Below, piece by piece: positions 20,215-31,920 of a DNA stretch of 64,000 bases (the stretch's first letter is position 1; each line of letters opens with the position of its first letter). The position numbers and the translations under genes are program-made. The notes below the pieces were generated by a model. The model saw nothing but the letters and a program-made list of their open reading frames with translations, was not told the DNA's origin and searched no databases. Source of the DNA: Candidatus Sabulitectum silens (GTDB lineage Bacteria; Fermentibacterota; Fermentibacteria; Fermentibacterales; JCC-6); contig MJAN01000006.1 of assembly GCA_001875255.1 (NCBI GenBank), forward strand, positions 62,001 to 126,000, given 5' to 3'.

Positions 20215-21131
20215 GCCTCTCCCCTTTTCCTGCCGGAGTCTGTTTTAAGCAGTGATCCAAGTTTTTCATTTCTGATGCTCAACGATATTCCATGGCGCCT
20301 GATGGATATCCAGGGATCCCCGATGGCATCAAGCCTTTCGGGAATGTTCTTCACCGTCCAGTCCCGGGGTGAGGCCCCATCCTCCAGTTCCTTCCAGGTA
20401 ATCGGTGTTGCCACCGGAGCACCGGGAAGGGCCCGGACTCCATAGGGAGCCACCGCCGTGGCACCATATGAGTTCCTCAGTGTATCCAGAAAGATCCTCC
20501 CACCGCGTCGCTTCCTTCGAAGCTCCACTGTATACCTGTCCGGATATCTTCCCGCCAGGACCTTAGCGGTTCCCATGGCGAACTCCCTTACCCCGTCGAA
20601 CTCCAGGCTTCTGTCCAGAGGAACCACAAGGTGGTAGCCCATGGAACCTGTGGTCTGGACGAAGGGGTGTATATCCAGCTCCCCTAGAAGATCCCTGAGG
20701 TCAAGGGCCGCCCTGCGGACATCCCCGGTGTCCAGGGAGTCCTCCGGTGGATCCAGGTCGTAGATCATTCTGTCGGGATGCTTAAGGTCATCCATCCGTG
20801 AGAGATACAGATGCGGGGTAATCATCGCCTGGTCTGCAAGGTAGAGCAGCGTGGCCTCACAGTCCACAACCGGGGCGCTGTAGCTGCCTCCCTCCTTCCG
20901 GGGAAACCCTTCGGTGGTGATCCAGTCGGGAAAATGATCCGACGAGTCCTTCTGAAAGAAGCCCTTGCCCTGGATGCCTTCGGGAAAGCGCTTCATGCTT
21001 ACACCGTAGTGTTTCGTGTGGGGAACCATGACATCCGCCACGCCGCGGTAGTAATCAATGAGATCACCCTTGGTGAGGCCGCTGTCCGGGAAGAAAACCT
21101 TGCTCCTGTTGGATATGTTTATCTCCCTCAT
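20211..21131 (-). CDS. LigD-type primase-polymerase (NHEJ), stand-alone
   Basis: Archaeo-eukaryotic primase family polymerase domain of bacterial end joining, which adds nucleotides at broken ends. The start NRSKVFFPDSGLTKGDLIDYY is diagnostic; catalytic aspartates lie in MIYDLDPPED; TTGSMGYHLVVPLDR contains the active-site His; the end holds the AVAPYGVRALPGAPVATPI block. 306 residues, intact. The ATG overlaps the ligase stop (ATGA), so it is the third gene of a three-gene set. Confidence 0.92.
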   Translation of the reverse strand: MREINISNRSKVFFPDSGLTKGDLIDYYRGVADVMVPHTKHYGVSMKRFPEGIQGKGFFQKDSSDHFPDWITTEGFPRKEGGSYSAPVVDCEATLLYLADQAMITPHLYLSRMDDLKHPDRMIYDLDPPEDSLDTGDVRRAALDLRDLLGELDIHPFVQTTGSMGYHLVVPLDRSLEFDGVREFAMGTAKVLAGRYPDRYTVELRRKRRGGRIFLDTLRNSYGATAVAPYGVRALPGAPVATPITWKELEDGASPRDWTVKNIPERLDAIGDPWISIRRHGISLSIRNEKLGSLLKTDSGRKRGEA

Positions 21132-22150
21132 GGATGCCCGTCCACGGCGGGATCAGCATCTTCCCTGGTGACTTCCCTGGGATCCTTGTCCCTTCTCAGC
21201 CTTTGTATGCCGGGTGACGGAGAAGTGAATCCGATGTCCAACCGGTGAAGGCCACCTCACAGACCAGCTTTGGTGTCACATAGTTCGCCTTCTGCTTTGG
21301 TTCGCCGCTGAAGGGAGAAGTGTCCCTTTTCAGTCTGCTGAGCCTCTTGCCGAGCACCTTCAGGGTTTCATTGTCAAAGCCCGTTCCCACCCTTCCGGCA
21401 TACATGAAACGGCTGCCTTCGTAGAAACCGATGAGAAGAGCCCCGAAACCCATCCGATCGCCCCCGGGATCGGTAAATCCCCCTATTACGAACTCCTGGC
21501 GAAGCAGGCATTTGAACTTCAGCCAGCTGCCGGAGCGGCCGTGGATGTAGCTGGAATCAGCCTTCTTCGCTATAAGCCCTTCCCATCCCTTTCCGCAGGC
21601 CAGCCTGTAGTATTCCATGCCGTCTTCGTTGCGGTGGGGAGTAAAGCGGAGGGGGTCGGACCAGTTCAGTGCCTTTTTGAGAAGTATTTTCCTTCTTCTA
21701 AGGGAGCAGCCGGTGATGTCATGTCCGTCAATATAGAGGCAGTCGAATAGATAATAGAAGACCTTGACCCCTCCACCTTAGCTTCCTTCGGACTGTCCGC
21801 CTGCATTCGAGGCTGAAGCTTCTGAAAGTCACTGGTGCCGTCGCCGGCGAAGGCACCACCTCGCCGTCCAGTATGCAGCCACGGGGAGACTGCCCTTGAA
21901 GGGCCCTTAGGATCTCGGGGTAGCTGTTGTCGATCCTCTTCCGGTTACGGGACATCATTTTAACCCCTCCCTGGGGTGAAACGAAGGAGAGGGCCCTTTC
22001 GCCGTCAAGCTTCCTCTCATAGATCCATCCCTGGTCCGAGAAGGGATCATGGGTCAGCCTGGCCAGCATCGGCTCGAGCCAATCGGGCATGGAAGTCCTT
22101 TCCGCCAGGGTGAGTTCACCCTCCGGCAGTGTTCCGATAAGCTCAGCCAT
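21128..22150 (-). CDS. LigD-type ATP-dependent DNA ligase, stand-alone (frameshifted)
   Basis: Seals nicks with ATP. Motif I is YERKLDGERAL (Lys nucleophile in KLDG); MMSRNRKRID and the GEVVAF region follow; EGLIAKKADSSYIHGRSGSWLKFK carries motifs IV and V; the end HPAYKGLRRDKDPREVTRE is the classic LigD ligase terminus. Breaks near 21862, 21770 and 21205 each need one base. Start and stop overlap the flanking phosphoesterase and polymerase genes. Confidence 0.9.
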
Positions 22151-22691
22151 GGTCCCCCCCTGTGGAATGCCTTTCCCGTATACCGTCCATGGTCAGACCG
22201 GATTTGACCGATTTCCCCTGGGTAGATACCGGATTCCGCCGGGCATCAGCCCTGTCATCCTTCGTCTTTATGAGCAGCCAGCCGGGATCCTTGCCTTTGC
22301 CTGTGCGAATCAGTGCGTAGCCTCCGGATATCTTCTCTCCCTCCAGCCAGATGGCAACATGCCCGTCCCTGATCTGCCTGGCCATGGCAGGTCTGTTCCC
22401 GTTATCGTCCTCTTCTCCGTTGTTCCTGTAGTTCCCCCTGTCCCAGACCATCACCGTTCCCCCTCCATATTCGTCCCGGGGGATCACACCCTCGAAATCG
22501 GCATAGTCCAGGGGGTGGTCTTCGGTGGGCAGGGCAAGCCTTCGATCCTCAGGGTCCGTGGAGGGTCCCTTCGGCACCGCCCATGACTTAAGGACACCCT
22601 CCACCTCGATTCGGAAGTCGTAGTGAAGGCTCGATGCGTCGTGCTTCTGAATAACGAAAACCGGTCCTTCGCCGCTCCATTCGAGATCCAT
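22143..22691 (-). CDS. LigD-type 3'-phosphoesterase, stand-alone
   Basis: Trims 3' ribonucleotides and phosphates at DNA ends. The signature is complete: VIQKHDASSLHYDFRIEV, LKSWAVPKGPS, ALPTEDHPLDYADFEGVIP and YGGGTVMVWDRG, with the metal His and Asp residues in place. 183 residues from the ATG preceded by GGGAG. Its stop overlaps the ligase start. In most bacteria this domain is fused to the ligase; here it is a separate gene and no Ku gene is within the window. Confidence 0.92.
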   Translation of the reverse strand: MDLEWSGEGPVFVIQKHDASSLHYDFRIEVEGVLKSWAVPKGPSTDPEDRRLALPTEDHPLDYADFEGVIPRDEYGGGTVMVWDRGNYRNNGEEDDNGNRPAMARQIRDGHVAIWLEGEKISGGYALIRTGKGKDPGWLLIKTKDDRADARRNPVSTQGKSVKSGLTMDGIRERHSTGGDHG

Positions 22692-22701
22692 GTATATCTC
22701 C

Positions 22702-25700
22702 CTACCCGGTTTTCGGATCACCGGTTTTCAGTGTCACCCTGACATGGTGCCTGGCATTGGAACCAGATAGCTTTAAAATGTTACCGGATAACACTTTGCC
22801 GTTATGTTCCACTGTTGCTGTCCCATTGCTGACCTTTTCGGGATTGCTGAACTCAATGCTGTAGACCGCCCTTTTGTACCTGTATTCAACGCTCCAGCGT
22901 TCCCAGTGGGAAGGCACGCAGGGGTTGAACACCAGTTCGTCCCCCTTCAGACAGAGCCCGAGAATTGCCTCGGTGCCCAGCCGATACAACCACCCGGCGG
23001 CGCCGGTGTACCAGGTCCACCCTCCCCTGCCGGGACATTCTGATGAACTGTACACATCAGCGGCAACGGCGTAGGGCTCGGTTCTGTATATATCCCTTTT
23101 CTCCGGCGTGTCGGACTTGTTCACGGGATTCATCATGCTGAAGAGCTCATGGGCGCCCTTCCCGTCGCCGGTCATGGCCAGGGCCCATGCCGCCCAGACC
23201 GCGGCGTGGGTGTACTGCCCCCGTTCTCCCGGACCCCCGGGGATAACCCATTACATATCCCGGATGGTGTGATGTCTTGTCGAAGGGGGATCGAAGAGCC
23301 TTATCAGACCGTTCTTCCTGTCAACCAGTCTTTCAGTCAGGGAGTCAATGGCCTTTCTGTTCCTCTCTTCACCCCCGGCGCCGGATATCACCGCCCATGA
23401 CTGGGCGATGGAGGCTATGGAGCATTCATCGTTGATCCGGGAGCCCAGCGGATGCCCGTCGTCGTAGAAGCCCCTGAGATACCACTCTCCGTCCCAGGCC
23501 GTTTCCAGAAGGGCTTTCCTGAGGGTCTTTGCCCCGGCAAGCAGCTCTTCCTCAGCGGCGTGGTCCTGAATCCCTCGGCAGGTGGCGGCGTAACGGGTAA
23601 GGGTGTCGTAAAGGAACCATCCCAGCCAGACGCTCTCCCCCTTCCCCTCCCTTCCCACGAGGGTCATGCCGTCGTTCCAGTCATGGGAGCCCATGAGGGG
23701 AAGGCCGTGCCCTCCTCTGGTCAGCCCCCTCTGAAGGGCAAGGAGACAGTGCCGGTGGAGGGTTGCCATGCTTTTTGATACGGGGAACCTTTCATACCTC
23801 TCCCCCTCGTCCTCACGGAGTTCCTCCCCCTTCAGGAAGGGCACCTTTTCATCGAGAATGGAGGTGTCACCGGTCTTTTCCACATAGACCGACGCGGCAT
23901 AGGGGAGCCAGCAAAGGTCGTCGGAACATCTTGTCCTAACCCCGGCGTTATTGGGAGGGTGCCACCAGTGGAGCACGTCCCCCTCTTTGAACTGCATGGA
24001 AGCGCTGGTCAGTATGTGCTCCCTGGTCTTTCCCGGCAGGGCATGACAGAGGGACAGGCAGTCCTGAAGCTGGTCCCGGAAACCCCAGGCTCCGCTGGAC
24101 TGGTAAAGGGCCGTTCTTCCCATCATGCGGCAGGATAGGGTCTGGTAGAGCAGCCATCCGTTCAGCATTACGTTCATGGTCCGGTCCGGGGTATGCACCT
24201 GAAGGGAGCCCAGGATATCCTTCCAGCGGACCACGGCATCGGAAAACATTTCGCCGTTCATTGCCCTCTGCATATGTGTTGTGATCAGTTCCCCGGCCTC
24301 TTCCGGTGATCCAGCCTGTCCCAGAAGGAAGGTTACCTCCTTTTCCTCCCGGGGACCTATCCAGATCATTATCTGTACTGCGATGCAGGGATCAGCTCCC
24401 GGCCGCAGGGAGCCTGAAAGACCGGTACGCCTCATGGCCGCAGGGGACTCCATTCCGCCGTACCTGCCCAGGAACTCTTCCCTGTCGGTGGTAAGACCGG
24501 AGGGTGTTCTGCTTGAGGCCAGGAAGAAAACGCCCCCCGGCGGTTTTTCCCCGGTGGTGTTTTCTGCCATCAGTGCGTTGCAGTCGGTTCTGAAACTGGA
24601 TACGATGAATTCCGAGGTCCTTTCACGGGTGGTTCCCAGAACCGGTTCCAGATACAGGGTTATGCTCACCCTTCTGTTGCCATTCCCGGGGTTCCCCAGG
24701 GATATGTTGAGTGCCTGAACAGGCTCGTGGCTGTCGGTGAAGGCTGTGAGCTTCTGTCGGAGGCCGCTGCTGTTGTGCTCCCAGATAGTGTATCCCCTGC
24801 CGTGGCGAACCAGATAGGGCATTTCATCCCTTGTTGGAAGGGGCGAGGGTGACCAGAAGTTTCCCGTTTCCTCATCCCTTATGTAAACAGCGGTTCCCGG
24901 AGTGTCCTCAAGGGGGTCGTTACTCCAGGGAGTCAGTCTGTTCTCGCCGCTGTTAAGGGCCCAGGCACACTGAAGACCGGACTCGGAGGCGGTAAAGCCA
25001 GTTCTTTCGTTGGCTATCACATTTATCCAGGGTCTTGGGAGCCATACATCCTTCTCCAGGAGGATCACATATTCGTCTCCCTCCGGGGTGAAGCCTCCCC
25101 TCCCGTTAAAATGGATGAGGTCTTCGGGTAACTCAACAGGAGGAACCGGGGGATGTCGGAAACCGGCAGTGGAACGATATCCGGCTGCCTTACAGGAAGG
25201 TCATAGAAGGCTTCCAGCTGACTGTCCAGATCCTTCCCGCAGCCGAGGACCACCCTGGCCCAGGTTTTCAGAAGGACCAGCTCTTCAGGGCGGATGATAT
25301 CCGACCGGAGGAGGAAGACCCCTCCATGCCTGCCGACCCAGTCGTCGGCCCCGGTGGACGCAAGGAGCCGGTGGAGCTTTCCCTGGAGGTCGGTTTCATA
25401 GCCGGTTTCCTCCTGGTTGAGAATCACCACGTCCAGCATGAGGTTCCTTCGCCTCCAGAACATCTGAACGGAAAGAATGTCCCTGAGCAGGTCGAGGTTG
25501 TCTCCGGTGCCGACCTCCACCAGAAGAACGGGATGATCCCCGGAAATGCCGAACCGCCAGAGGTGCCTTTGCCCCAAAGTGTTGCTGCGGAGAACCCTTT
25601 CCGGTGCCCTGAGCAGACGGGAGGGAAACAGCAGCGCGGAAAGCACAGGCTGTGTCCTGCGCATGAGCTCAGCGGAGACCCCTGTGGATGTAAGTTCCCT

Positions 25701-28700
25701 TCTTATGAAGACTTCGCTTCTCTGAAAGACCTCCCTTACAGATTCGGCGCCGGTGTATTTACCGGCAATGGAGAGCACATCCTCGTCGGTGTTGCCGCAG
25801 AGAGTGACGAATGTAAGGCCCCTGTCTCCTCGGGGCCGAGTTCCAGCTCCCCTGCCATGGCCATAACCGGGTCCACCGTGGTTCCCGTTGTTCCGGAAAG
25901 AGTTCCGTTGAGCCACGGTCCTCTGCCGGCGAAAATCTCCCTTTCGGTTTCGATGAAAACGGTTTTTCCCCGGCAACCATCTGCCCCACTGCGATCCCGG
26001 CTCCTCCGGACTTCTTTTCCGTCTTCGAGGATCAGAACCCCCTGTCCGGATCGAAGCCGCTGGAAATGAAGATCCGGTTGAACTCAGGATGGTCTCCGTA
26101 GGTGCCCCTTGCGGTGAGGGCGGGTTCGTAGTGGCTGCATATCTGAAGCTTCCTCTTTCTTTCTGTGTGATTCGTTATGGTGACCCTTCGCAGGGCGGCA
26201 TCCCTCTCGGGATCGATCACCGTCTCCACTGCTACCGAGATATCCCTTCCCCCGGTGAAATGCTCTATACGGTGGGGAAAGCAGGTTACCCTGCACAGGG
26301 GTCTCTCCTCAACCCGGGAAACACCGCAGGCACCCATCCGCTCCCGGGTTTCCACATCCTTTATGAAGAGCCTGTTCCCTCCTGATTCACGGATGGTGTC
26401 AGGATTCCACACTGTTATGTCGGTGTTTTTCCATTTAAGGAAGGCTCCTCCGGAATCGGTGAGGATCAGGCTGAGATTTCCATTGGAAAGATGGTGCACC
26501 CTGGGAACCCTGGCCTCAAGGTGAAGCTGCCACCCTTAACCTCCGCCGAAGGTCTTTCCAGCCCTTTCGATGCGGTGCTCCGGGGCCGGGCATAGACTAT
26601 TTTCGGGTTTTCCGGCGGCTGTTCCCGAAGAAGGATGTCAACGGTCCTCACTGCGGGGTCCCTGTGAATCGGGATACGGTGATGTCATTCTGAAGATAGT
26701 TCTGTATGGCCAGGAGTATCATGCCCTGGTGATGGGCCATGTATGACTTGACCGGCATGAACTCCCTTCCTCGAAGAAGCCTTGATGACGTGAAGTCCAT
26801 TGCCTCATAGAATCCGTAGGGGCCTGTCATTCCCAGGGACTGGATCATGAACAGGTTTTCCGCCACCTCGGCGGGGGCTATGGGAAGGGCCAGTACCGAG
26901 GCATAGGGAGCTATCACCGTGTCCTGACCGAGGTCCCTTTTGTAGCCCAGACCGGGCACTCCAAAGGCCCTGTACTGGTACTGACCGCCGGTATCAAGCC
27001 TGTAATAGCCGGACTCGGACACCCCCCAGGGTGTCCCCTGCTTCTTCGCGTACTCGATCTGCCCTTTCACCGCTGCCCGGCAGCACTTACCAAGGAGGGT
27101 GTCCTTCCTGTATCCGGTGAAGAGAAGGGGCATAAGGTATTCGAACATGGTGCCGCTCCATGAAAGCATCCCCAGCATTCCGGAAACTGATGTAAAGGGC
27201 CGGGAGAGATGAAGCCAGTGATCCGTCGGCACCTGGCGCCGGGCAATGGTCAGAAGGCTGGTGATCCTGGCTTCCGAGGCCAGGAGATCGTAGCAGTTCC
27301 CGTCGGGCTGTTCCATATCCACATTGAAGCCGATCCTGAAAACATTCCTTCCCCGGTGATAGAGGAAGGAAAAATCCATGCCGTCGGCTTCCTTTTCAGC
27401 TCTGTTTGCAAGGACTTCCCCGTCCCTTATTACCTCGAGGCAGTGTTTTCGTCCCTTGGCCAGGAGCTCTTTCAGTCTGGCGGCAGGTTCCCGAAGTGTG
27501 GTCTCCCCTGCCACGGCTTCCAGTGTATCGAGCTTTTTCACCGCGGAGCCGTATGACCTGAGAAAACCCGAGGGGGACGGCTTTTTCGGGAGTGCTTCCA
27601 GAAGCTTGCTCCAGGAATCCTTCAGTTCCTGGTTAGCAGAGGAGGAAAAGTCCCCTCCTTCTTTGGCAAGGAAGTGGATCCAGGGATACAGGTACCTGAT
27701 CTCGTCCACCATGTCGGAATGGTGGGAACGTGCCCGGAGCAGCCATGTCCTGACCTCGCCTATGCCCTCCGGCGACATCCCGGTGGATTCAATGTGGGTA
27801 ACGATCTCCCCTTCCATTTCCGAAAGGGCCTCATCCAGTTCATCAAGGTGATCCAGAATGGAACAGCTGTCACTTTCCCTGGCCCTGTCCAATTTGTCAT
27901 GAACGGCTTTCAGGAAGTCCCTGGACCTTCCGGGCCTCAAGTGAATCCTCGAGGATCCGGATCGTTATCTCAAGACCCCGCCACCGTTCCCGGGAGATGA
28001 CCGACAATTCCGGGATCTTTTCCAGTGCCCTGGACAGCACGAGCAGGGACGCCAGAAGGTTTCCGCTGTCCACTGTGGAGACATACCTGGGATTCAGGGG
28101 TTCACGGTTCTTCGTGTTATGCCAGTTAAGTATGTGTCCCCTGTATCTTCTCAGTCCTGACATCCCCCTGAGGGTGTCCCTGAGCCTCAGCAGAAGCTGC
28201 CTGACACCCATGTAGCCCATATCCCCCGCCGCCGCAGCGGAAAGCAGGTAAAGACCGATATTGGTCGGGGATGTGGAGTGGGTCACCCTGCCCAGGGGAT
28301 CTTCCTGGAAGTGATCCGGGGGCAGCCAGTTGTCTTCGGGACCGACGAATGTTTCAAAGAAGTTCCAGGTCTTCAGGGCTGTCTTTTCAAGGAGGAGCCC
28401 ATCCCTTGAGGGAAGGGCAGCGGAGATCCTTCCCGGGAGGAAGAGATGCGGTTCACGATGAGGGGACAGCTGCCCAGATGGTAAGAAAAGGCAATGCCGG
28501 TATGATGGCCGGTGCCCGAAAGAAAAGGATGGCCGCCCCGACAGCCAGGGCGAAAGTGTTACTGGCAGGTATCTTCCGGTACCGGTGCCCTCCCCCTTTG
28601 CATTCCTGGAGGCTTCCGCTGCGGATGTCCATTGAAGCAGGTGCTTTTTTGATACGGCCATTCTGTAGAGGGTTATCGCAACCGCGTGAACGTTCCCCGC

Positions 28701-30874
28701 GACGGTTACAGGCAGCAGTGCGAAGTCAAGGAATCCCCTGAACCAGCCGGCCTCATGGAATCTGAAGGAGCCTGAAGCGGCCATGAAGAATGTTTCCAGC
28801 AGCTGGTTCCTCATCAGGCAACCGCCGCCGCCAGGGTCCACAGCCATCCCGACCCCGGAAGGACCAGCCAGCCCGCAAGGAGCATAAGAAGTATAGCCGG
28901 GTCGGTGAGGCTCCTTCTCAGGTTGTCGGCTATCTTCCAACGGTCCAGGAGTGATAATCCCCCTTTGAAAAGCCAGGGAAGCAGCTGCCAGTCGCCCCTT
29001 ATCCACCGGTGCTGTCTTTTCAGCCAGCCTGCAGGGTCCGGGGGAAAATCCTCGTAGAGGATCACATCGCTCAGGAAAGCGGCCCTTCCCAGTATTCCCT
29101 CGAAGAGGTCGTGGCTGAGGAGGGTGTTTTCAGGAACACGGCCCCTTATTGATTCCTGGAAGGACTTCACATGGTAAATTCCCTTTCCCATGTATATCCC
29201 TTCCCCGAAGAGGTCCTGATAGGTGTTCGATACCGCGCTTGAGTAAAGGTCAACGGCGAAGTTCCCCGAGAATGCCCGGAAGAATGGTGTAGGTGTGCCG
29301 TGGCTGAAAAGGGGAAGTGTCCTGGGCTGCATCACCGTGTATCCTGTCCTTCCCCTGTATCTGTTCAGAGGATGTGCCATGGAGCCCACCATCTCCGCAG
29401 CGGCGCCCCCGGGGAGGACCGTGTCGGCGTCGAGGGTTATCACGAACCTTATGCCCTCCGGAGGAGAACCGGTGATGAAGGTGCCGGGGTCTTTTCGAGA
29501 AGGAGTTCATTAAGCTCAAAGAGCTTTCCCCGTTTCCTTTCCCATCCCATCCAGCACGCCTCGCCGGGGTTCCATAACCTCCGTCTGTGGAACAGATGGA
29601 AGATGGGCTCCTCTCCCCGGCGGTATCTTTCGTTCAGCGCCTCTATACCCCCCTTTGCAGCTTCGAGAAGACGGCTGTCCCCGGGTATTGTCTCAAAGGG
29701 CGCATCGGCGAAGTCCGACAGCAGGGCGAAGTGAAGGTTCTTTATTCCGTTGCTGAGGTAGTGCCGCTCGAGCTGCTCCAGCAAACCGATCAGTTCTCCC
29801 CTCTCGGAGAAAATCACCGGCATTGCCACCATGGTGGCACAGGCATCTGGGATGCCCCTGGAAAAGTCCATTTTCGGCAGTTTTCGGGGTTTTGTCAGGC
29901 CTGTGGCCGCCCTGCCTGCCAGATCCGTTGCCAGTGCGATCCCCGGGATGGCCAGAAGGAGGATCGAAAGGGAGGTCCTTACCGGAAAGAGAACAAGGAT
30001 AACGATGGTAAGAAGAAGGATCCCGGCGATATAGAACCCGGAGGATGCCCGGAGGAAGACTGAAGGTCCAACCGTCTTACCTGTCAGCCTTCCTTCAAGG
30101 GTCGCCCGCCCCGGTCTGTCCAGCAGAATAAAACCGATGTGAGCCTCCCCGGCTTCCCGGGCCAGGCGGACAGCGGCATCGGCCACCACGGTTTCCTCAA
30201 GCCGGTGTTTTCGGGACAACTCCTCGATGGTGTTCCTGTATCTGTTCCTTGTATCGAAATCCATTTTCCGGTAGATGCCCCGGGGTCCTTCCTGAGGATC
30301 CTCTCCACGGGGCTTACTCCCTCGAAAAAGGTTTTCCAGTGGGTCTCCTGTATCTTCCTGAGGTTGAGAACGGCGGCTGAAACCCCCTCGCCGCCGCCGC
30401 TGCCTTCGATGAAGGAATGGAGTTCAGCCGCCAGGTGTTCCAGGGAGGAAAGCCTCAGCATGGACGGCAGGGCCCAGAGTTCGCCGGTGGTAAGGGGGTA
30501 TCCCTCTGGTAGCGGCGCAGGAAGGAAACAGCCCCGTTGATGCTTAGGAGGGAGTCCGGTTCAGGGGTCAGCCTCCGGGCAATGGAGAATATCCTTGTTT
30601 TGTCAGTGCTGCCCTCACCTGGGTCATGGAGAAGTGGAAGCTGCCTGTGGAAGGCGAAGGGAATGTCTTCCTTCACCTGCTCAAGAGCCCTCTGAATGAC
30701 GTAGTAGTTGTCCAGCAGCCATTCGGAGGGGTCCTTGAGCTTTTCTCCATCCCTTCTGAAAAGGTTGTATGCAGCTGTTATCCGCTTTTCGGCGCTTTTC
30801 AGCATGTCCGGTATCCTGTAAAGCCTGCGCCTGCGGAAATACTCTCCAGTAAGGAATGAAAGCACGGTCTTCAC
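22702..30874 (-). CDS. ndvB: Cyclic beta-1,2-glucan synthase, NdvB type (many frameshifts)
   Basis: Giant membrane enzyme that builds cyclic beta-1,2-glucan on itself and cyclises it; the product is a periplasmic osmotic regulator. About 2,720 residues once joined, close to the family's 2,800. In order: a helical N-terminus; two transmembrane segments near residue 270; a GT84 domain with LDADT near residue 478 and RQHRWIRGDWQL near 618; the family block NWLPPDHFQEDPLGRVTHST near 848; a first GH94-like beta-sandwich near 1460; a second near 1940 (WINVIANERTGFTASESG); and the phosphorylase catalytic barrel with GSHDWNDGM near 2395 and WYTGAAGWLYRLGTEAILGL near 2640. Roughly ten breaks are spread evenly. 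GTG start 22 bp after the USP stop. Confidence 0.9.
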
Positions 30875-30896
30875 CTGCCTTGCCCGGGGTAAGCCA

Positions 30897-31844
30897 TCAG
30901 TGCCCGGAGTTCTCTCCGGCGGCCTCTTCCGCCCGGGTCCTGGGGGCCCGGGTGTGGTGGATGTCCTGCATTACCAGAAGTGGTGCCGTACCGTAAACGA
31001 TGAAGTTCATGGCCACGCTTCCATAGGGCCTGTCGGTTGAGTTCCTGCTTCCATGGGCACTGATAATCACCAGATCGATCTCCGCCTCATGGATCAGCTG
31101 TTCCAGAGAGCCGGTAATGCTCTCCCCCACAAGGAGCTTCACCGAGGGAGAGACCTTGTCGGAACTGAACTGAGCGGAGATCTGACGGAGATAGTTCAGA
31201 GCCTCGGTCCGGTTCTTCTCAACGAACCTTTCCCTCAGCTTTATGTCCTCGGTATCCGGGGGAAGCCTTCTGGGCATTTCCGGTGTCCTCACCACATGGG
31301 CGAGAATGAGTTCCGCGGCGTTCTTCACCGCCAGTACCGTTCCAACCGGAAGTGTGCTTTCCGACCTTCCCGAGCAGTCCAGGGCCAGAAGTATTTTCTC
31401 ATACTTCGTTACCGGCTTTGCCGGCTGCCTGTATGCCCTGACCAGAAGGGTGGATGTGTAGGAGCGAAGAATGACCTTCTGAACCACGCTGCTGATATTC
31501 CAGCCGGTAAGACCGCTTGCTCCGTGGGTGGAAACCACCATGAAATCCACATCGTTGCCATGGGCATAGTCTATGATGCTCTCCGCGGCGGGTCCCTCCA
31601 CCAGAGCCGTTCTGATCCCCGGTATGGATCCCTTCAGCCTGTCGGCGGTCCTCTGGAGGTATATGCTGGCCTGGGCCTTCCTCATGTGCCATTCAACTGG
31701 TTTGACCGGAGAAGAAGAGTTTCTTTCAAGGGAATGGAGAATGGTGAGAGCCGCACCCATTGCCTTTGCCTGAACTACCGCGTGGGGCAAGGCGCATTCC
31801 GCCAGTTCGGAGCCGTCCAGAGGAACAAGTATGTGTGAAAACAT
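30897..31844 (-). CDS. Tandem universal stress protein (two Usp domains)
   Basis: Two Usp domains in one chain of 315 residues. The first begins MFSHILVPLDGSELAECAL and ends with VVSTHGASGLTGW; the second begins EKILLALDCSGRSEST and ends VIISAHGSRNSTDRPYGSVA. The GxxG-like phosphate loop is best kept in the second (SRNSTDRPYGSVA). Tandem Usp proteins bind ATP and respond to stress. The ATG at 31844 has a GAGGGGGG site; an inverted repeat lies just upstream. Intact. Confidence 0.88.
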   Translation of the reverse strand: MFSHILVPLDGSELAECALPHAVVQAKAMGAALTILHSLERNSSSPVKPVEWHMRKAQASIYLQRTADRLKGSIPGIRTALVEGPAAESIIDYAHGNDVDFMVVSTHGASGLTGWNISSVVQKVILRSYTSTLLVRAYRQPAKPVTKYEKILLALDCSGRSESTLPVGTVLAVKNAAELILAHVVRTPEMPRRLPPDTEDIKLRERFVEKNRTEALNYLRQISAQFSSDKVSPSVKLLVGESITGSLEQLIHEAEIDLVIISAHGSRNSTDRPYGSVAMNFIVYGTAPLLVMQDIHHTRAPRTRAEEAAGENSGH

Positions 31845-31856
31845 AACCCCCCTCTT

Positions 31857-31881
31857 GTTAGTGATCTCTCTTATTACTAAC
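31857..31881. promoter_or_regulatory. Inverted repeat upstream of the universal stress gene
   Basis: GTTAGTGAT and ATTACTAAC are 9-bp arms with one mismatch separated by 7 bases, 13 bp before the Usp start codon. It could be an operator or a 5' leader hairpin. The 76-bp gap between the two genes holds nothing else that stands out. Confidence 0.45.
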
Positions 31882-31920
31882 AGGAAAGGAGTTTCAGTGC
31901 AATCCCCGGCCAGGGTCGAT

